Made by a program: the position numbers and the translations under genes
Notes under the pieces: generated by a model
What the model was told of the DNA's origin: nothing
Databases searched by the model: none
The model's input: the letters and a program-made list of their open reading frames with translations, nothing else
Shown: positions 60,483 through 64,000 of the stretch, piece after piece
Numbering within the stretch: the first letter of the stretch is position 1
Layout of the letters: every line of letters begins with the position of its first letter
DNA from: Phoenix dactylifera
Taxonomy: Eukaryota; Streptophyta; Magnoliopsida; Arecales; Arecaceae
DNA: 64,000 nt
NCBI RefSeq assembly: GCF_009389715.1
Contig: NC_052404.1
Span: 1,418,738 to 1,482,737, forward strand
Direction: 5' to 3'

Positions 60483-60868
60483 AAAGCAAAAACAGGTAGA
60501 GGGAGGAAGGGACAAGCCCATTCCCGTGTAGCAGCCCCCACTGAGCCCCCGTCCCACCAGAAGAATGTTCGATGCGGGCAGAAATGGCCGTGTGTTGGGC
60601 ACCCCGACCGATTTTACTCATACCCTCCCCATCCGTGGGCCCGGCTCAGCTACTCCTCTGAGCTCTGGCTCGAGCACGTGTGAGTACGTCACACCCGGCA
60701 CCACCCCGGCTACTAGCGGTTTAAGAGCGGTCCTACATCACAAGTCCAAGCAGTGGCCAAAATAGTGAGCTTCGGTCCACAATTTAATCGTCGCCGTAGC
60801 GATTCGAACTTGGGACCTTGTGGTTAGAATTGCTGCCCAGTACCACTAGGCCAGCACCTTGGTGGCAT
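60443..60868 (-). mobile_element. tRNA-derived SINE with poly(A) tail
   Basis: On the minus strand the head starts near 60868 and has a Pol III A box (TGGCCTAGTGG, 60853-60843) and B box (AGTTCGAATCGC, 60810-60799) 33 bases apart, typical of tRNA-like promoters. A GC-rich body of about 300 bases follows, then a tail of about 37 A (T run at 60443-60479 on the plus strand). Possible short target duplications are ATATGTCTT at left and ATTTGTCTT at right, with one difference. The body matches no SINE family I know by name. Confidence 0.7.
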
Positions 60869-63800
60869 TTGTCTTCTTTTTCTGTGCAAAGAAAACCAAT
60901 ACATGAAAGGACACAACTATATATTTTTGGCCTCCCATTTAATTAGGTCATAAAATAGTATGTTGGCTTTGGAATAAATTAAATCACACGAGGTCTGCCA
61001 CCTTTCTTCCTCTCCTCCCAACGTCCATTTGTTCTGTTAAACATATTTATCATCTACTAGTTTAAATATAATTGGTATTTTTTATTAGTCTTGATACACT
61101 TTTCTTCTTTGTCACGTTGTCAGACTATATATTTTTTATAACGGTGAATACAATACACAGATATTTCATCTTCTTTCATTGTTTTAATATAGTATCAGCA
61201 TATTTATCATCTTATTACCGCACTAATCCAAATATGTTTGATATTTTCTTATTAGTCCTGGCACTATTTTTCTAACGATTTTACTTGGCTATATATTGTT
61301 GTAAATACTGTTGTAACAGCGAATACAACGAGCAGAAAATTAAAGAATCATAGCTTGCAGCCTTAGAAGGGTTTTCTTTAACCTTTCTTCGTTTTGCTTT
61401 TTTTTTTCACCTTTATTTTGGTAATTCTTCTCTTTCTTATGGAGACTTCACGTTCAGGTAGGACATATTTAAGGATTTAGTTCTCTTAAACTAACACGGC
61501 CGGCGTGCTTGTAATGGGCCAGTGGATTGGAAGCTATGTAGCCGTTAGAGATGGCGTATTGCTGTAATGAATAAATCCAAATATGTCTCCGAAACTGGTG
61601 TTTCTGATCATTGACTTGGTCCTGAAGGATGTATACATTCCTTGTGCTTAAGTCTAACTTTGCACATTTAGAATGACCTAAAGCCACGTGTTAAAACTTT
61701 AAAACTAATTCTAGATCTGGAGTTATGTTACCAAGGTATTAAATTCATAATTATTGATGCTAAACTTGGTCCACTTTGGCACCTGGGATTGGTCAATGTA
61801 ATTAAAAGGATTTGGAAACTAATTCGTTAAGCATAGTCTTTGTCTAAAATAAAGGGGAACAAGATCCACGCCTGGTCACCATGAGAAGTGTTGCCACTGG
61901 AAACTGGTTGGTCCGAGATATATCGGACAGAAAAAAAAAATTATCACTATCAAATAAATATTTTGAGAAAAATAAAATTAATTTTTTTAGGAAAGATGTA
62001 TGTATTTGGAAAAAATTATGATGATTCCTTACCTTTAGTTTTTCTTGATTATGATGGAATCCAAATCACGTATACCCTTTCATGCTACTTGGAAAGTTTT
62101 GAGAATTGAGTGAACATAAATACTCAAATATAACAAAAAGATAAACTTAGCATTTTAGCCACTAAAGCAAGCATATGTCCCCTTCCTCTTCTCATCATGT
62201 TAATATGACCAAAGGTTTAAGCACTCTCTTGATAATTTTAATGCCAAATTAAGTCTGATTAGTTGGTTCGATCTGGTTTTTAGATACAGTGTAGCATACA
62301 ATGACTGAAATCAAAAAGAATTACAATAAATTAACCTCGCCATCTAATCTAAGGCTTGTTTAGCAGATCTTTGCCCCAAGTTTGCATGTGGGCTAATCAC
62401 TCAATTGTCACTCACATGTTCGATGCTAATAGATACCATAATGATGTATAAATTGGGATGGGCAGAATTCATCACAAAATTGTAAGCCGATGCTTGTGGA
62501 AGATATCCACCAACTTATTCACTTTATCCCATCTAATTCCAGCAAAGCCTTGTTGTCCACTCTCTCATATCACTTGAGGCCTCTTGCTATTGAGAGAGGA
62601 ATCTTATTTAGAGTCTAATCCAAGCTTAAAGGCCTGTTTTGTTTAGTTGTTTTCACGTTTGTATGTGTTTTGTCTTCTTCCTCTCCAATAATTGTAACAG
62701 TAGCCAAGAAAGCGATGGGGGGTTTGAGGTTAGTCATGGTATGTACTTTGAGAGGCAGCAATTATCGGTCTTTTTCGACGCATGATATCTTTATCATGAT
62801 ATGGGACTTGGGAGCTTTAACCCTTCACCCCATAGGGAGAATTCCTACCGAGTGAGATTAACTTGTGGAAGAGGCCTGTCCACCTAGAAGGGGTCCAATC
62901 AAAATCAAATTATAGTCTACAAAATGGATTCGATCCAACCGATTTGCTTAACAAATTTGTATTAGGCTATCTTAAACCTTTCTCCAAATTTTCTTTAGGG
63001 ATGCAAATAGGCCCAATCCGGCCTGACCATATTCGATGCAATTGTTCAATTTATGATCTTAGATTCAGAAGGAAACAAAACCTATTTATTAACAAATTCA
63101 GAAGCAATTAGCTTTTGGCTCAAAATTTGGATTAGACTTGGATTAGGTCACCGATGAGACCGTACTTTTTGAGCTAGTTAAGGTAAAATTAGTTGGGTAA
63201 GTCTAGTCATTCATGTCCGGCATAGCTTTTTAAAGGAATGAAAACCATCTTAGTTGGAAAGTCGAATCCAATTTGTGACCCACTTGGACCCCAAACTTAG
63301 GTCTCAAGTCAATTATCCGAATTCAAAGCGACGTCGATATTTTACCATCCATGTGGCATGTGATCCAATCAAATTCCTCATGTCCTAAATGATCACGTTG
63401 TTACATAAAAAAGATTTTTTTTTGAAACCAGGAGGGAGGTGCAAGGAAGCTCAGCCCTAAAATAATAAAGTTTGTTAAAGTGACCTTGTCCATTTTATTG
63501 GCTAAATAATTAGCTTCCCAAGATTGAGCTTAGGGGAAGAAACTGTTGCTTGCGGTCAGGTAATCCGACTAACATATTGTATCTATAGGCAATAAAAATG
63601 CTTAGTTCTCACACAATGTCAACTAGAGAACATAACAACTACCTTGAAAGATGCCTTTGAGCTGTGTTTGAGAAGCCAACAGTATTATTTTGCCCCATTT
63701 AGCTGATGCACATGCTAGTTTGATGAGACAATGAGTGTTCTCAAAGCTGCCAACCTTCTGCTGAATTTTGGCATTTCACTGCTATTAGACTTGTTAGATT

Positions 63801-64000
63801 GGATTACCCTCAGATACCCAGATTACACACAAGAATTTAACCAGCTCACTTAGTTTTAGGCCACGTCTGTCTGATGGAAGCGACTCTACAAGTGAAAGAG
63901 GCCACAAATATACCATACAAACTTCAATGAAAGGCCCTTCTAAGATACAACAAATATATTATTTTTCTTTAAGATTCTCTCTTCGCTCAAAAGCATTTAC
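60869..64000. other. Gene-free right end
   Basis: AT-rich; open frames near 61888, 62670 and 62863 have no family signature. A poly(T)/poly(A) rich spot at 63414-63425 and scattered purine tracts are the only other structure seen. Confidence 0.45.
61045..61336. repeat. Diverged direct repeat pair
   Basis: About 61045-61163 and 61200-61336 share TATTTATCATCT, then TTTTTATTAGTCTTG versus TTCTTATTAGTCCTG, ACTATATATT versus GCTATATATT, and AACGGTGAATACAA versus AACAGCGAATACAA. It is an old tandem duplication of about 130-150 bases. Confidence 0.6.

Overview
The window looks like nuclear DNA of a flowering plant, most likely a monocot. Genes with long introns lie far apart in AT-rich intergenic DNA with many decayed mobile elements. 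The coding exons are plant families (a DYW-type PPR protein, PHR2, DRM1/ARP, cytosolic eL22, a type II membrane UXS), the first exons of several genes are strikingly GC-rich, and a conserved MIR164 hairpin is present. A palm-like genome is my guess from general style and is not proven by the sequence.

Layout. 1-160: promoter of a gene leaving the window on the minus strand. 429-6050: a Ty3/gypsy chromovirus-like retrotransposon with a nearly intact polyprotein, a gag frameshift, and a 5' end replaced by a perfect 110-bp inverted repeat. 7935-9529 (-): a three-exon DRM1/auxin-repressed gene with G-boxes upstream. 9.8-20.5 kb: gene-poor. 20.6-20.83 kb (+): MIR164 with its own TATA box. 21.9-24.2 kb: diverged direct repeats. 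25469-32570 (-): PHR2, a photolyase-like blue-light receptor homologue with a 5-kb first intron. 35459-37204 (-): intronless PPR-DYW gene. 37436-37800: decayed duplicate of the last exon of the adjacent RPL22 gene. 38703-41628 (-): ribosomal protein eL22. 45482-49225 (-): six-exon UDP-glucuronate decarboxylase (UXS) whose first intron looks like a U12-type AT-AC intron. 49739-56998: a complete 7.26-kb Mutator-like element (MULE) with matching terminal repeats and a 9-bp target duplication, inserted about 0.5 kb upstream of the UXS start codon. 57-64 kb: gene-free, with a LINE 3' fragment and a tRNA-derived SINE.

The MULE is the most unusual part. It carries two genes tail to tail: a plant-mobile-domain (PMD) gene on the plus strand and, on the minus strand, a seven-exon transposase with FAR1-type DNA binding, MULE transposase core, SWIM zinc finger and a C-terminal OTU cysteine-protease domain. 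Both carry in-frame stop codons (two in the transposase, one in the PMD gene), so this copy looks non-functional. Three self-complementary, GC-rich arrays lie in its leader and introns.

A dispersed MITE-like family of about 440-610 bp occurs four times, once inside a UXS intron. The host genes are unrelated in function (nucleotide-sugar supply, organelle RNA editing, translation, light response, growth/dormancy, NAC-factor control by miR164), as expected for plants. Exon boundaries were set by reading splice signals and conserved protein motifs by eye; no alignment was run.
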